The notes under the pieces are model-generated. The model was not told where the DNA came from. It saw nothing but the letters and a program-made list of their open reading frames with translations, and ran no database searches. DNA of 36,189 bases from Acidobacteriota bacterium. Its GTDB lineage: Bacteria > Acidobacteriota > Terriglobia > Acidiferrales > UBA7541. The DNA lies in assembly GCA_013287135.1 (NCBI GenBank), contig JABDEK010000040.1, positions 1 through 36,189 on the forward strand, read 5' to 3'. Every line of letters begins with the position of its first letter. Position 1 is the first letter of the stretch. Made by a program: the position numbers and the translations under genes. Positions 35,207 through 36,189 of this stretch are shown in pieces.

Positions 35207-36189
35207 CTACGCTTTTAGTTCCCAAGTGTCGCCCGAGCGGAGAAGTTTTGCCAAGTCACCTTTGCCGCGCTTAGCCTGGACTTCGCGAATTTGATCGTTA
35301 ATCAGGTCTTCGTAGCGAGGGACTTGGTCCCACGAGCGCAGGACGCCGATGGGAGTAGGAAATCCTGGCCGCTGTTCCATATGCGCGAGCAGAAAGGCAT
35401 ACGCCGCGCGGGGGTGCTTTTCGTCATGGACGAGCAGGTCTTTTTCGGTGATGCCGTTGCCCAGTTGAACTACCTCAAGGTCGAGACCGTTGAGGCGAAT
35501 GCCCTTGTCCCGATTCTTCCCAAAAATTAGAGGCTTGCCATGTTCAAGCTGAACGATGTTTTCACTGCGCGCGTCTTTTTCTGTAACGGTTTCCCATGCG
35601 CCGTCATTGAAGATGTTGCAATTCTGGAGAATCTCGACGTATGCGGAGCCTTTATGCGCTGCAGCTTTCCGCAAAACATCCTTCAGATGCTGTTGAAATA
35701 CGTCCACAGAACGGGCGACAAAGGTAGCTTCTGATCCGATGGCGAGAGAAATGGGGTTGAATGGCCGGTCAGTGGTGCCGAACGGCGTTGACTTGGTCTT
35801 CTTGCCAACTTCGGAAGTTGGCGAATACTGACCTTTGGTGAGCCCGTAAATCTTGTTGTTGAAGAGAAGAACTTTCAGGCCGACGTTGCGGCGCAGCATA
35901 TGAATGGTGTGATTCCCGCCGATGGAGAGCGAATCACCATCACCCGTGGCGACCCATACTTCGAGGTCGGGACGAACGATCTTCAAGCCTGTTGCGATGG
36001 CGGGCGCGCGTCCATGGATAGTGTGAAAGCCAAAAGTGTTCATGTAGTACGGAAAGCGGCTGGAGCAGCCAATACCGGAAATGATCACGAACTTTTCGCG
36101 CGGGATGCCCAGGTCAGCGAACACCATTTGCACGGCCGAGAGGATGGCGTAATCACCGCATCCCGGACACCAACGAATTTCCTGGTCGG
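35207..36189 (-). CDS. korB: 2-oxoacid:ferredoxin oxidoreductase beta subunit (partial, cut by window edge)
   Basis: The beta subunit of a 2-oxoglutarate/2-oxoacid ferredoxin oxidoreductase binds thiamine diphosphate and an Fe-S cluster and, with the alpha subunit, interconverts 2-oxoacid, CoA and acyl-CoA with ferredoxin. Reading past the apparent GTG at 36131-36133 to the edge gives DQEIRWCPGCGDYAILSAVQ, so that GTG is internal and the true N-terminus is outside the window. Hallmarks are WCPGCGD, SGIGCSSRFPYYMNTFGFH, GRAPAIATGLK and the TPP motif GDGDSLSIGGNH ... NNKIYGLTKGQYSPTSE. About 327 residues are present, near full length. The alpha subunit is expected beyond the right edge, upstream of it. 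KorB is favoured over PorB from the 'YGLTKGQ' region. Confidence 0.93.
   Translation of the reverse strand, partial: DQEIRWCPGCGDYAILSAVQMVFADLGIPREKFVIISGIGCSSRFPYYMNTFGFHTIHGRAPAIATGLKIVRPDLEVWVATGDGDSLSIGGNHTIHMLRRNVGLKVLLFNNKIYGLTKGQYSPTSEVGKKTKSTPFGTTDRPFNPISLAIGSEATFVARSVDVFQQHLKDVLRKAAAHKGSAYVEILQNCNIFNDGAWETVTEKDARSENIVQLEHGKPLIFGKNRDKGIRLNGLDLEVVQLGNGITEKDLLVHDEKHPRAAYAFLLAHMEQRPGFPTPIGVLRSWDQVPRYEDLINDQIREVQAKRGKGDLAKLLRSGDTWELKA

Noticed and set aside
36131-36133. GTG as the start of the right-edge oxidoreductase
   Set aside because: The frame stays open to the window edge and encodes the conserved WCPGCGD motif upstream of it, so the GTG is internal.

Overview
The window looks like chromosomal DNA of an Acidobacteriota member, probably near the Terriglobia/Koribacter group. 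The evidence is three secreted proteins with the von Willebrand A-like architecture typical of that phylum, a TonB-like protein with the phylum's characteristic N-terminal and CxxC features, a secreted sedolisin, a GH63 glucosidase and a TIGR03067-type protein. The phylum assignment is an inference from protein families; no rRNA or other phylogenetic marker beyond IleS and RecA is present. I see no phage, integrase, insertion sequence, CRISPR array, tRNA or rRNA.

Layout. Positions 93-4951 hold an ABC-F ATPase (uup-like, minus), a HI0933-type flavoprotein (plus) and a large multi-pass membrane protein (minus). Positions 5148-7832 encode a GH63-type glucosidase. Positions 7867-10665 are a minus-strand run: a TonB-like protein, a secreted protein of unknown function and a VOC/glyoxalase-fold protein. 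Positions 10850-17240 form a tight plus-strand run, ileS-lspA-lgt-rluD plus a secreted VWA protein. It combines isoleucyl-tRNA charging, lipoprotein maturation (Lgt adds diacylglycerol, LspA cleaves the signal peptide) and 23S rRNA pseudouridylation. Two more VWA proteins follow (17304-19651). A 1004-residue UvrD helicase fused to a RecB-type nuclease lies at 19679-22693.

Positions 23147-24838 hold a periplasmic Cu/Zn superoxide dismutase, a small membrane protein and a TIGR03067-type protein. Positions 24908-27725 carry acetyl-CoA acetyltransferase and 3-hydroxyacyl-CoA dehydrogenase, two consecutive steps of short-chain acyl-CoA metabolism. They are separated by a decayed patch with a DinB-family pseudogene and a shortened zinc-ribbon ORF. 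Then come a secreted metallo-beta-lactamase-fold hydrolase, recA, a stripped-down penicillin-binding transpeptidase and an M23 peptidase (cell-wall pair). A strong bidirectional terminator separates these from a secreted S53 peptidase. The right edge cuts a 2-oxoacid:ferredoxin oxidoreductase beta subunit.

Most genes are conventional and I did not find a clearly new multi-gene system. The points most worth a second look are the VWA trio, one member of which has lost its metal-site motif; the triplicated cytoplasmic motif in the TonB-like protein; the DinB pseudogene with two opposite frameshifts; a palindrome sitting on a near-consensus promoter before the thiolase; a hairpin that would mask the ribosome-binding site of the M23 peptidase; and a possible LexA-type direct repeat inside the recA promoter.
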